Source of the DNA: Paracoccus contaminans
GTDB lineage: Bacteria > Pseudomonadota > Alphaproteobacteria > Rhodobacterales > Rhodobacteraceae
Direction of reading: 5' to 3'
Length of the DNA stretch: 64,000 nucleotides
Assembly (NCBI RefSeq): GCF_002105555.1
Contig: NZ_CP020612.1
Coordinates: 124,001 to 188,000, forward strand
Of this stretch, positions 18,479-27,291 are shown piece by piece; within the stretch, counting starts at the first letter, position 1; each line of letters starts with the position of its first letter. The notes under the pieces are model-generated. The model did not search any database and was not told the DNA's origin. It saw only the letters and a list, made by a program, of their open reading frames with translations. The position numbers and the translations under genes are program-made.

Positions 18479-20011
18479 ATGTCCGGGCAGATTCTGGTGG
18501 TCGATGGCACGGCGACGAACCGCATCACGCTCAAGGTCCGTCTTGCCACGGCGTGCTATGATCCGCTGACCGCCCGCTCGGCCGCCGAGGCGCTGATGGT
18601 GCTGGGGCGGACCGACCCGGCCATGGTGCTGATCGGCGGCCGGCCCGGCGACACAAGCGCGGTCGACTTGTGCCGGCAGATCGCTGCCCTGCGCCCCGGC
18701 CTGCCGGTGCTGATGATGGTTCCCCAGCAGGACCGCATCGCCGCGCTGCAGGCGGGGGCCGCGGCCGTGATGGATCCTCCGGTCAGCGATCTCGATCTTT
18801 TTGCCCGCATCCGCGGGCTGATGCGCGATCAGCATGACGCAAGCGGGCTGAGGGCGCCGGGCTTGGCCGAGGAACAAGCGGCGTTCCATCACGGCCGCGC
18901 GGCGCCGGCGGCCTCGGTGCTGCTGGTGGCGGGCGATGCGGCCAGCGGGGTCGGCTGGCGGCAGGCGCTGGCGGCGCGGCTGCCCGCGCGCCTGCGCATC
19001 GCCGACGCCGAACAGGCGCTGGCCGAGGCGGCCGAGGGAATCGTGCCCGATCTCTACCTGATCGCGGGGGATATCGCGCAGGCGGGGGACGGGCTGCGGC
19101 TGCTGTCGGAACTGCGCTCCCGCCCGCTGTCGCGCAACGCTGGCTTTGCGGTGGTGCTGGCGGCCGGGCGGCAGGACATGATGTCGATGGCGCTTGATCT
19201 TGGGGCGGGGGATGTGCTGCCGGAAACCCTGGTCACGCCCGCGATGGTGGATGAGACGGCGCTGCGCCTGACGGCGCTGATCCGGCGCAAGCGGTCCGCC
19301 GACCAGCGGCGCGCGGCCGAGGAGCATGAACGCTGGCTGGCGCGGATCGACCCGCTGACGGGGCTGGTCAACCGCCGCTTTGCGATCCCGCGTCTGGCCG
19401 AGCTGTGCGCGGCGGGCGAGCCATGCGCGGTCGCGGCGATGGACATCGACTATTTCAAGCGCGTGAACGATTGCCACGGTCATGCTGCGGGGGATCTGGT
19501 TCTGGTCGATGTCGCCGAGCGGCTTGAATCCATCGTCGGGGCGCGCGGCTTTGTTGCCCGGCTGGGGGGCGAGGAATTCCTGGCCGTCCTGCCCGGCGGT
19601 GCGCTGGCCGAGGCCGAGACGCTTGTCCGCCGCATGCGCCGCGCCGTATCGGAATGCCCCGTCCTTCTGCCGGGTGCCGGCCGCCCGCTGAAGATCACGA
19701 TCTCGGCGGGGTTTGCAGGCCGGTCCGCCGACCAGCCCGGCTGCGGGTCCGAGCGCGCTGCCGAGCTGATCGGGCGGGCCGACGACGCCCTGCTGATCGC
19801 CAAGCGGACAGGGCGGGATCGCCTGGTCGTGACCCAGCCCGGAAAAGCGCCGGCGGCCGGATCGACGCCCTGCAGCCAAACCGCCCTGCCCGAGGCGGCT
19901 GCCGCGCGCCTGGTCGGCGCGCCCGCCTGCCGCATCACCCAAGGCGGATCGGCTGCGCGCGCAGCGCGGATCGGGGCGGCGCAGATCCGCTCGTTCCGCT
20001 CGCCCCTCTGA
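18479..20011 (+). CDS. PleD-like diguanylate cyclase with degenerate receiver domains
   Basis: 510 residues with PleD architecture: two receiver-like domains (residues ~1-120 and ~140-275) and a GGDEF domain (~300-455) with active site GGEEF at 363-367. The first receiver starts ILVVDGTATNRITLKVRL: the acidic pair is D9-G10, the phospho-acceptor position is G53 (VLIGGRP instead of LLD), and the conserved Lys is Pro (MDPPV). The second receiver also lacks an aligned Asp (YLIAGDI). No RxxD I-site precedes GGEEF (G at both positions). The last ~50 residues are unstructured. GAGG six bases before the ATG supports the start. Control by phosphorylation therefore looks lost, while catalysis should persist. 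Confidence 0.87.
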   Translation: MSGQILVVDGTATNRITLKVRLATACYDPLTARSAAEALMVLGRTDPAMVLIGGRPGDTSAVDLCRQIAALRPGLPVLMMVPQQDRIAALQAGAAAVMDPPVSDLDLFARIRGLMRDQHDASGLRAPGLAEEQAAFHHGRAAPAASVLLVAGDAASGVGWRQALAARLPARLRIADAEQALAEAAEGIVPDLYLIAGDIAQAGDGLRLLSELRSRPLSRNAGFAVVLAAGRQDMMSMALDLGAGDVLPETLVTPAMVDETALRLTALIRRKRSADQRRAAEEHERWLARIDPLTGLVNRRFAIPRLAELCAAGEPCAVAAMDIDYFKRVNDCHGHAAGDLVLVDVAERLESIVGARGFVARLGGEEFLAVLPGGALAEAETLVRRMRRAVSECPVLLPGAGRPLKITISAGFAGRSADQPGCGSERAAELIGRADDALLIAKRTGRDRLVVTQPGKAPAAGSTPCSQTALPEAAAARLVGAPACRITQGGSAARAARIGAAQIRSFRSPL

Positions 20012-20700
20012 CGGGCAGGAACGCCGGTGCGATCGCCCGACCGGATGATGGCCTGCCGGCGCCAACGCAGGTGTGCCGAGCCTGCCATGCCGCATCCCGG
20101 GGCGTGCTGTCGGTCCGGCGCCTGCCTTGGGGCGCGTGCCTTCAGCTCGCGCGGCGCGGGCCTTGCCGTGCTTCCTGAGCCTTTGCGGCTTGTGCGCGGC
20201 AACGCTTTGTTCCGCCCTGGGCCGGCGCGTGCAATGCCCTGCTGCGCTGCAGGCCGCCTTTCCAGCCGACTTGCGCCAACATCGCGCCAGCCGGGCTTCA
20301 GCGCCCTGTCCTGCCGTGCGCCGTGCCCCGCCCATCTGCCGTGCGCAGCATGGCGGCCTGTCCCCTGCCTGCGCACACCAGCGCGGCGCGCCGCCTTGCT
20401 GCACGGCGGCTTTTGCCCCTGACGCGCCTCGGGCGCTGCCTTGTTCCTTGCCAAGGCCGCGCCGCCTTGCGCAGCGCGCCGCTGCTTTCGCCGGCGCCGC
20501 TCAGCGGCGCAACCGCCCTGCGCCCCTGCCCGGCCTCTCTCGCCTCTTATGGGTGACGGCACCTTGTCCCGGCGGCAGCCGGTTGATAAGCCTTGCGCCA
20601 TGAACACAGGCTCTGCCCGCCTTTGCTGCATTATCGTCTGACACAACATCAGGCGGGACGTTCGGCATCGACGTGAACCCCGCCACCGGGGAAAACGCTC
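20012..20700. other. Gene-free interval before cysS
   Basis: 689 bases with no convincing gene on either strand; short open frames here have low-complexity Cys/Arg/Ala products and no family motif. The + strand is rich in CCTTGCC/GCCTGCC words. There is a palindrome with one-base centre at 20494-20510 (GCGCCGCT-C-AGCGGCGC) and a CCTTGCCAAGG palindrome near 20448. Just before cysS (20620-20680) CCCGCC and GGCGGG arms enclose an AT-richer segment and could shape the cysS leader. No T-run terminator for the cyclase gene was found. Confidence 0.5.
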
Positions 20701-22152
20701 ATGGTCGAAATCAGGCTGACCAATACCCTTACGCGCCGGAAAGAGCCTCTGGTTCCCCTCGATCCTCGCAACCTGCGCCTGTATCTTTGCGGGCCGACGG
20801 TCTATGACCGCGCGCATCTGGGGAATGCCCGTCCCGTCGTGGTGTTCGACGTCCTTTATCGCCTGCTGCGCCATGTCTATGGCGCGCAGCATGTCTCCTA
20901 TGTCCGCAACTTCACGGATGTGGATGACAAGATCAACGCCTCGGCCTTGGCGCGCCAGGCTGCCGGGGCGCCGGGCACGCTGGAATCGCTGATCGCCGAA
21001 CGCACGGCCGAAACGATCGGATGGTATCACGCCGACATGGATGCCCTCAGCGCGCTGCGTCCCTCGATCCGCGGCGAGGTCAGCGACCGGGCCGAGCCGC
21101 GCGCGACGGCCTATATCCCGCAGATGATCGCCATGATCGAGACTCTGGTCGCGCAGGGCCACGCCTATGCCGCCCAGGGCCATGTCCTGTTCGAGGTGCG
21201 CTCCTGCCCCGGCTATGGTCGCCTGTCGGGGCGCTCGATCGACGACATGATCGCCGGGGCGCGGGTCGAGGTTGCCCCCTTCAAGCGTGATCCGATGGAT
21301 TTCGTGCTGTGGAAGCCGTCGGATGCCAGCCTGCCCGGATGGGACAGCCCCTGGGGCCGCGGCCGTCCGGGCTGGCATATCGAATGCAGCGCCATGTCAG
21401 AGGCCCTGCTTGGGCAGAGCTTCGACATCCATGGCGGCGGCATCGACCTGCAGTTCCCGCACCACGAAAACGAAATCGCGCAAAGCTGCTGCGCCCATCC
21501 GCAGGCCGGCTTCGCCAGCATCTGGCTGCACAACGAGATGCTGCAGGTCGAGGGCAGGAAGATGTCCAAGAGCCTGGGCAACTTCTTCACCGTGCGGGAT
21601 CTGCTGGATCAGGGCATCGCGGGCGAGGTGATCCGGTATGTCTTCCTGATGACCCATTATCGCAAGCCCATGGACTGGACGGCCGACAAGGTGCGCGAGG
21701 CCGAGGCGACGCTGAGGCGGTGGCGTGCCCTGGCCGGGGATGCAGGGGATGGCGCCGCCCCCGACGCGGGGCTTGTCGAGGCGCTTGCCGACGACCTGAA
21801 CACCCCCGGCGCCTTGGCGCGCCTGCACCAGATGGCGCGCGAGATCGCCGGCGGAGGGGGCACGGGCGATGGACGGCGCGCGGTGTTTCTGTCCTCGGCG
21901 CGGGCGCTGGGGCTGCTGGCGGCGCAGGCCGATCAGGCGCCGCGCGGCCCCGACCTGTCCGAGCTGCGGGACAGGTTGCAGGCCCTGCGGATCGCGGCAA
22001 AGGCCAGCAAGGATTTCAGCGATGTCGATGCGCTCAAGGCCCGTCTGGCGGCGGCGGGCGTCGCCGTGCGGATGACGGCCGACGGGGTCGAGCTGACCGC
22101 CGGGGCGGGTTTCGATCCGGCGGCGATCCTGCGCCTGGAGCAGCAGCCATGA
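20701..22152 (+). CDS. cysS: Cysteinyl-tRNA synthetase
   Basis: Class I aminoacyl-tRNA synthetase charging tRNA-Cys, 483 residues. Zinc ligand and HIGH-type motif in [17 protein letters not shown] (residues ~29-45), further zinc ligands in WHIECSAMS and the HHENEIAQS block, and the KMSKS loop as [12 protein letters not shown] (~residues 284-295). The C-terminal region has the usual DALR-like helical domain. It overlaps cimA by four bases (ATGA), beginning a three-gene operon. A GGGGAAAA ribosome binding site precedes the ATG. Confidence 0.96.
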   Translation: MVEIRLTNTLTRRKEPLVPLDPRNLRLYLCGPTVYDRAHLGNARPVVVFDVLYRLLRHVYGAQHVSYVRNFTDVDDKINASALARQAAGAPGTLESLIAERTAETIGWYHADMDALSALRPSIRGEVSDRAEPRATAYIPQMIAMIETLVAQGHAYAAQGHVLFEVRSCPGYGRLSGRSIDDMIAGARVEVAPFKRDPMDFVLWKPSDASLPGWDSPWGRGRPGWHIECSAMSEALLGQSFDIHGGGIDLQFPHHENEIAQSCCAHPQAGFASIWLHNEMLQVEGRKMSKSLGNFFTVRDLLDQGIAGEVIRYVFLMTHYRKPMDWTADKVREAEATLRRWRALAGDAGDGAAPDAGLVEALADDLNTPGALARLHQMAREIAGGGGTGDGRRAVFLSSARALGLLAAQADQAPRGPDLSELRDRLQALRIAAKASKDFSDVDALKARLAAAGVAVRMTADGVELTAGAGFDPAAILRLEQQP

Positions 22153-23765
22153 GCGGTGAACGCGCGCGCCTTTTCCTTTACGACACCACCTTGCGCGACG
22201 GGCAGCAGACGCAGGGCGTGCAGTTCAGCGCCGCCGAAAAGACCGAGATCGCCCTGATGCTGGATGCCCTGGGCGTCGATTACATCGAGGGCGGCTGGCC
22301 GGGGGCCAACCCGACCGACAGCGATTTCTTTGCCGCCGTGCCGCGAACGCGCGCGGTGATGACGGCTTTCGGCATGACCCGGCGCAGCGGCCGGTCGGCC
22401 GATAATGACGACGTGCTGGCCGCGGTGCTGGATGCCGGCACGGCGGCGGTGTGCCTGGTGGGCAAATCCCATGATTTCCACGTCCGCGCCGCGCTGGGCA
22501 TCACGCTGGAGGAAAATCTGACCAGCATCGCCGCCTCGGTCGCCCATGCTGCCGGGCGCGGGCGCGAGGTGCTGTTTGATGCCGAGCATTTCTTTGACGG
22601 CTATGCCGCCAATCCGTCCTATGCGCTTGACTGCCTGCGGGCCGCGCTGGATGCGGGGGCGCGCTGGGTCGTGCTGTGCGACACCAACGGCGGCACCCTG
22701 CCCGCCCGCGTGGGCGAAATCACGGCGGCCGTCATCGCGGCCGGCATCCCCGGCGACCGGCTGGGCATCCATGCCCATGACGATACCGGCAACGCGGTCG
22801 CCTGCTCGCTGGCCGCCGTTCAGGCGGGCGCCCGGCAGGTGCAGGGCACGCTGAACGGCCTGGGCGAGCGCTGCGGGAACGCCAGCCTGACCACGCTGAT
22901 CCCGACGCTGCTGCTCAAGGAACCCTTCGCCTCGAACCTCGTGACCGGGGTGGGGTCGGTGTCCGATCTCACGCGCATCTCGCGCCGGCTGGACGAGATC
23001 CTGAACCGCGCGCCCGATCGCAGCGCGCCCTATGTCGGGGCCTCGGCCTTTGCCCACAAGGCCGGGCTGCACGCCAGCGCGATCCTCAAGGCGCCGCAGA
23101 CCTATGAGCATGTCGATCCGGCGCTGGTCGGGAACGAACGGGTGATCCCGATGTCGAACCAGGCGGGGCAATCGAACCTGCGCGCCCGGCTGGCCGGCGC
23201 GGGGATCGAGGTCGCCCCCGGCGACCCCGCGCTTGCCGCGATCCTGACCAGCGTCAAGGAACGCGAGGATCAGGGATATGCCTATGATTCCGCGCAGGCC
23301 TCGTTCGAGCTGCTGGCGCGCGCCCATCTGGAACGCCTGCCGCGCTTTTTCGAGATCGAGCGCTATCGCGTCACGGTCGAGCGGCGCCTGAACGCCGCCG
23401 GGCGGCGCATCTCGGTCAGCGAGGCGGTCGTCGTCGTGCGCCTGGGCGAGGAGCGGATCATGTCGGTCAGCGATTCGGTCGGGGCGAGCGGCGAGGATGC
23501 GGGGCCGGTCAACGCGCTGTGGCGGGCGCTGGCCAAGGATCTGGGCCGCTGGCAGCCGGCCATCGAGGATATGGCGCTGACCGATTTCCGGGTGCGCATC
23601 ATCGGTGCGGGCACCGAGGCGGTGACGCGCGTCATCGTCGATTCGGCCGATAGCCGCGGACAGGCCTGGTCGACGGTCGGGGTGTCGCCCAACATTGTCG
23701 ATGCCAGTTTCGAGGCGCTGGTGGACGCGATCCGCTGGAAACTGATCCGCGACCGCGCCGTATGA
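22149..23765 (+). CDS. cimA: (R)-citramalate synthase
   Basis: Condenses acetyl-CoA with pyruvate to citramalate, giving a threonine-independent route to 2-oxobutyrate and isoleucine; 538 residues. HMGL-like catalytic domain with [18 protein letters not shown] near residue 11, [13 protein letters not shown] (GGWPG distinguishes CimA from LeuA), [10 protein letters not shown] and the metal-binding [13 protein letters not shown], then [10 protein letters not shown]; the C-terminal allosteric LeuA-type domain follows from about residue 400. Coupled to cysS before and to the phytoene-synthase-like gene after (ATGA overlaps both sides). LeuA proper is at 57089-58666. Confidence 0.93.
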   Translation: MSGERARLFLYDTTLRDGQQTQGVQFSAAEKTEIALMLDALGVDYIEGGWPGANPTDSDFFAAVPRTRAVMTAFGMTRRSGRSADNDDVLAAVLDAGTAAVCLVGKSHDFHVRAALGITLEENLTSIAASVAHAAGRGREVLFDAEHFFDGYAANPSYALDCLRAALDAGARWVVLCDTNGGTLPARVGEITAAVIAAGIPGDRLGIHAHDDTGNAVACSLAAVQAGARQVQGTLNGLGERCGNASLTTLIPTLLLKEPFASNLVTGVGSVSDLTRISRRLDEILNRAPDRSAPYVGASAFAHKAGLHASAILKAPQTYEHVDPALVGNERVIPMSNQAGQSNLRARLAGAGIEVAPGDPALAAILTSVKEREDQGYAYDSAQASFELLARAHLERLPRFFEIERYRVTVERRLNAAGRRISVSEAVVVVRLGEERIMSVSDSVGASGEDAGPVNALWRALAKDLGRWQPAIEDMALTDFRVRIIGAGTEAVTRVIVDSADSRGQAWSTVGVSPNIVDASFEALVDAIRWKLIRDRAV

Positions 23766-24508
23766 CCGAGGCCGAGATCATCGCCCGGCTGGAACAGGCC
23801 GATCCGGTCCGGCTGGCCATGGCGCTGCTTGCGCCCGCATCGGCGCGGGGCAGGCTGCTGAGCCTTTATGCCCTCAACGATGCGCTGGCGCAGACGGCGC
23901 TGGCTGCGCGCGAGCCGCTGGCGGCGCAGATGCGCGTGCGCTGGTGGATTGACCGGCTGTCCGCGCTGGAGCGCGAGGCCCCCCCGCCCCATGACCTGCT
24001 CGGCGCGCTATGGGCCGCATGGGGGCCGCAGGCGGCGGCCTTGGCGCCGCTGGCCGAGGCAAGGATGCACGATGCCGCGCGCGAGCCTTTCGCCAGCATC
24101 GCCGCCGTGCAGGATTATGCGGATGCGACGGGCGGGGCGCTGATGACGGCGGCGGCCGGGGTCTTGGGTGTGCCGCCCTCTGCCGCCCTGCGGGCGCAGG
24201 GACGCGGCGCGGCGCTGACGGCCTGGCTGCGGGCGCGCCCCGCCTTGCAGGGTTTGGGGCTGGGCCTGTCCGATCCCGGCCCCGAATCCTTGCAGGCGCT
24301 TGCCAGCCGCGCCCGGCAGGCCTTTGCCGAGGCAGCGGCGCTGCGCCGCACCGTTCCCAGGGCCGCCGCTCCGGTCCTGTTTGCAGGGGTGGGCGTGCAG
24401 GGCGCGCTTGCCGCCGCCGAAAAGGGGCGCGATGCGCCCCTGCCCTCAGATTTTGCAAGGCGCGCCGCGCTTGCACGGCTGGCCCTGACAGGGCGCTGGT
24501 GGATCTGA
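23762..24508 (+). CDS. Squalene/phytoene synthase family protein
   Basis: 248-residue trans-prenyl-transferase-like helical protein. The pattern LLSLYALNDALAQ (residues ~30-42), QMRVRWWIDRLSALE and FASIAAVQDYADATGGALM fits the squalene/phytoene synthase fold, but the DxxxD Mg-diphosphate motifs of active synthases are incomplete (ALNDALAQ; YADATGGAL). Small members like this resemble the NDUFAF6 branch, linked in eukaryotes to respiratory complex I assembly, and are common in Rhodobacteraceae. It starts in the cimA stop codon (ATGA). Catalytic carotenoid activity seems unlikely (inference). Confidence 0.75.
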   Translation: MTEAEIIARLEQADPVRLAMALLAPASARGRLLSLYALNDALAQTALAAREPLAAQMRVRWWIDRLSALEREAPPPHDLLGALWAAWGPQAAALAPLAEARMHDAAREPFASIAAVQDYADATGGALMTAAAGVLGVPPSAALRAQGRGAALTAWLRARPALQGLGLGLSDPGPESLQALASRARQAFAEAAALRRTVPRAAAPVLFAGVGVQGALAAAEKGRDAPLPSDFARRAALARLALTGRWWI

Positions 24509-24910
24509 CCAGCGCCGCCGCGCCCCAAGGGGCGCTGCTCTGACGGCGCGCATCAGCAGGTCGGCTCTGTCTTGACCGGATAGCGGATGCGCTATCCGGC
24601 CCATGCCTGTCGCCGCCCCGGCCCCCGGCAGCGATGCCCCATGTCGCCTTGGCGAGGGCGCATCGCTTGTCGCACCAGGCGGACCGAAGGCATGCGCGCG
24701 GCCCGCAGGACAGACAGAAAGCCCCTGCCATGCCGCATGCTTTCCGCCATGCCGGCCATTTGCCGCAAGCGATTGCGGGCACCCGATCTGCCGCCGTGAT
24801 GCGGCAGGAAGGAAAGATTCACAAAGGCCGTTTTTCCTCTTGCAGCCCTGCCGGCTGTCGCCTAAACACCGCTCCACGCCGCGCGGCAGACGCCGCAAGG
24901 CGCCAATGGT
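24509..24910. other. Gene-free interval between the cysS operon and tRNA-Glu
   Basis: 402 bases without a convincing gene. It contains a strong 9-bp stem-loop (24576-24599, listed separately) and, near 24790-24810, a smaller CTGCCGC-CGTGAT-GCGGCAG inverted repeat. Open frames crossing it lack family motifs. The segment directly before the tRNA presumably holds the tRNA promoter, but no clear -35/-10 pair could be assigned. Confidence 0.5.
24576..24599 (+). terminator. Stem-loop after cysS-cimA-psy operon
   Basis: CCGGATAGC (24576-24584) pairs perfectly with GCTATCCGG (24591-24599) around the six-base loop GGATGC, 68 bases after the last stop codon of the operon. No T-run follows, so termination would be weak or Rho-assisted; it may instead protect the 3' end of the transcript. 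Confidence 0.4.
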
Positions 24911-24985
24911 GGCCCGTTCGTCTATCGGTTAGGACGTCAGGTTTTCAACCTGAAAAGAGGGGTTCGACTCCCCTACGGGCTGCCA
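24911..24985 (+). tRNA. tRNA-Glu (TTC)
   Basis: 75 bases folding as a cloverleaf: acceptor GGCCCGT / ACGGGCT (with a G-U end pair), anticodon stem TCAGG/CCTGA around loop TTTTCAA giving anticodon TTC, T-arm AGGGG-TTCGACT-CCCCT, discriminator G and an encoded CCA. Stands alone between two gene-free stretches. An encoded CCA and isolated position are normal for the group. Confidence 0.96.
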
Positions 24986-25444
24986 CTAAATCCGTTTCAG
25001 ATTGTATTACCTGGATTGATTCAGCCCGTCTGGATCATCACCGATACAACGGATGACAATGGTTCCTCTCACAGGCTGCATGACAGCCCTTCGGCCCTGA
25101 CGGTATTGCCCTCAGGGCAGGGCTGCGCCCGATCTTCCCCCTTGGGGTGCCCTGATCTGCAAACGCTTTTTTGCTGCAGGTTCTGCCCCAGCCGCGCCGC
25201 GGTCTGCAAAGCCCCCTGTCAGTTGCATTGCATGCCGTTCCGCAGGGCATCGCACGGCATTTCCGGCGGCCTTGTTGCCCGGGGCTGCTGCCGGGCGCCT
25301 GCAATGCCTGGTCGCGCGGCGTTCCCGCTGTGACCCACTGGCAGGCCATAGTGGCCTGGCCCAGCGCCCGTCGCGCCCGTGCCGGATCCTTCGGGCGGCA
25401 GGATGCCGGGGCATCCGCCCCGTCCGTGCCAACCGGGCTGCGCC
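24986..25444. other. Gene-free interval after tRNA-Glu
   Basis: 459 bases with no convincing gene. The first ~100 bases are noticeably AT-richer than the surroundings. Inverted repeats: GGCTG/CAGCC (25074-25088) and GCCCTGA/TCAGGGC (25094-25118), adjacent to each other; a CTGCA...TGCAG pair around a TTTTTT run near 25160-25180. These may be tRNA terminator structures or decayed sequence. I looked for a repeat of the tRNA 3' end that would mark an integration site and did not see one. Confidence 0.5.
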
Positions 25445-27187
25445 TTAGGCGGGGGCAGCGTCATCCAGCCTCACGCGGACACGCTGGCGCCCGCCCCAGA
25501 CCGACAGCTCCAGCCGTCCCGCCAGGTGAAAGCGGCGGCCCTGCGCACCCAGCAGGGCCGGCCCCAGCGGGCCCTGCATGGCGCCCCAGGCCACCGCCTC
25601 GATCGGGGGCGCGCCGGGGATGCGGGCGCGCAGGCGCAGATGGGCCTCGCCCATGGTCTGCACCTGCTCGACCAACTGGTCCGCAAGGGCAAAGCGCGGC
25701 GCAGGCGCGCCAGCCCCGAAGGGACCGGCCCGCTCGAGCATCTCGAGCAGTTCGACGGTCGCGCCCTGCGGCTCGATCAGGCCCGATATCCGCAGCAGCC
25801 CAGCCCCGCCGCGATCCGCCATGGCGGGGGAAAGCAGGGCCGACAGCCGCGCCATCGCCGCCGGAATCGCCTCGGCAGCGACGGTCAGCCCCGCGGCCAT
25901 CGCATGCCCCCCGCCCCGTTCGATCAGCCCCTCGGCGGCAAGACGATGGACGGCGCGGCCGATATCGACGCCGGGGACCGAGCGGGCCGATCCCTTGCCG
26001 ACCCCGCCCGACACCCCGATCACCACCGAAGGGCGCGCCGTCGCCTCTTTCAGGCGGGCCGCGACGATGCCGACCACGCCGGGATGCCAGCCCTCGCCCG
26101 CGGCCCAGGACAGGGCCGGGTCGGCGCGCGATTCGGCCTGCGCCAGCGCCTCGATCCGCACCGCCGCCTCGATGTCCCGGCGCTCGGCGTTCAGGGCGTC
26201 AAGCTGTGCGGCAAACTGCGCCGCCTCGGCCGCATCGGCGCAGGACAGGCACAGCGCCCCCAGATCGGCGCGCCCCACGCGCCCCCCCGCATTGATCCGC
26301 GGCCCCAGCAGAAAGCCGAGGTGAAAGGTCGAGGGCGGCCCGTCCAGCCGCGCGGCGTCTGACAGCGCCACCAGGCCGGGCCGTTCACGCCGGGCCATGA
26401 TGGCAAGCCCCTGCCTGACAAAGGCGCGGTTCACGCCGATCAGCGGCGCCACATCCGCCACCGTCGCCAACGCGACAAGATCCAGCATCGGGATCAGCGG
26501 CGGCTCGGCCCGCCCCTGCGCGCGCAGCACCCGGTTCGCCTGCACCAGCGCCAGGAACACCACCCCGGCGGCGCATAGATGGCCCAGGGTGCCGTCCTCG
26601 TCCGCGCGGTTGGGGTTCACCACGGCCAGGGCGGGCGGCAGGGTCTCGCCCCCCTGATGGTGGTCGAGCACGATCACATCCGCCCGCCCCGCCGCCACGG
26701 CAAGCGCATCATGGCTGAGCGTACCGCAATCCACGCAGACGATCAGCTCGTGCCCCTCGGCCAAGGCGCCGATCGCGGGGGCGTTGGGACCATAGCCCTC
26801 GTCGATGCGGTCGGGGACATAGAGCGTGGCGTCGCGCCCCTGCGCGCGCAGCCAGCCCAGAACCAGCGCCGCCGAGGCGCCGCCGTCTACGTCATAATCG
26901 GCAAACACGGCGATCCGTTCGCCCCGGATCGCCGCCGCGGCGAGCCGTTCGGCCGCCGCCTCCATGTCGCGCAGGCGCAGGGGATCGGGCAGCAGGTCAC
27001 GCAGGCGCGGCTCCAGATGGGCTGCGACCTCCTCCAGCGGCACACCGCGCGCGGCAAGCACCCGCGCGACCGGCAACGGCAGGGCCGCGCCCTGCGACAG
27101 GGCTTCGGCCAGCCGGGTCTGGGCCGGTTCCGGCCCGGCCCAGCGGCGGCCGGTCAGCGAGGTTTCGACATTCAGGAACGGGGTCAT
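25445..27187 (-). CDS. recJ: Single-stranded-DNA-specific exonuclease RecJ
   Basis: 5'-3' ssDNA exonuclease of the DHH superfamily used in recombination and mismatch repair, 580 residues, full length. Motifs: IAVFADYDVDGGASAALVLG (motif I, ~residues 96-115), VCVDCGTLSHDAL, VIVLDHHQGGETLPPALAVVNPN (DHH motif), LGPRINAGGRVG, and the DHHA1 part with GWHPGVVGIVAARL and GGGHAMAAGLTV. An OB-like domain forms the C-terminus. Downstream, gene-free sequence separates it from tRNA-Glu; upstream is glpX on the same strand (104 bp). Confidence 0.95.
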   Translation of the reverse strand: MTPFLNVETSLTGRRWAGPEPAQTRLAEALSQGAALPLPVARVLAARGVPLEEVAAHLEPRLRDLLPDPLRLRDMEAAAERLAAAAIRGERIAVFADYDVDGGASAALVLGWLRAQGRDATLYVPDRIDEGYGPNAPAIGALAEGHELIVCVDCGTLSHDALAVAAGRADVIVLDHHQGGETLPPALAVVNPNRADEDGTLGHLCAAGVVFLALVQANRVLRAQGRAEPPLIPMLDLVALATVADVAPLIGVNRAFVRQGLAIMARRERPGLVALSDAARLDGPPSTFHLGFLLGPRINAGGRVGRADLGALCLSCADAAEAAQFAAQLDALNAERRDIEAAVRIEALAQAESRADPALSWAAGEGWHPGVVGIVAARLKEATARPSVVIGVSGGVGKGSARSVPGVDIGRAVHRLAAEGLIERGGGHAMAAGLTVAAEAIPAAMARLSALLSPAMADRGGAGLLRISGLIEPQGATVELLEMLERAGPFGAGAPAPRFALADQLVEQVQTMGEAHLRLRARIPGAPPIEAVAWGAMQGPLGPALLGAQGRRFHLAGRLELSVWGGRQRVRVRLDDAAPA

Positions 27188-27291
27188 GGCCGCTTGTCGC
27201 CAAGCATCACGCCAGGGGCAAGCCCCGGCCGCAAACGCCCGCGTGATCGGCAGCCGTCATGCGGCCTGCCGGCTGTCAGGACAGGCGCCGG

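Noticed and set aside
18428..20404. 658-residue minus-strand open frame
   Set aside because: Shadow of the PleD-like gene running into gene-free DNA; no recognisable motif.
24970..25080. Integration (att) site at tRNA-Glu
   Set aside because: AT-richer DNA follows the tRNA, but no repeat of the tRNA 3' end, integrase gene or mobile-element gene was seen.
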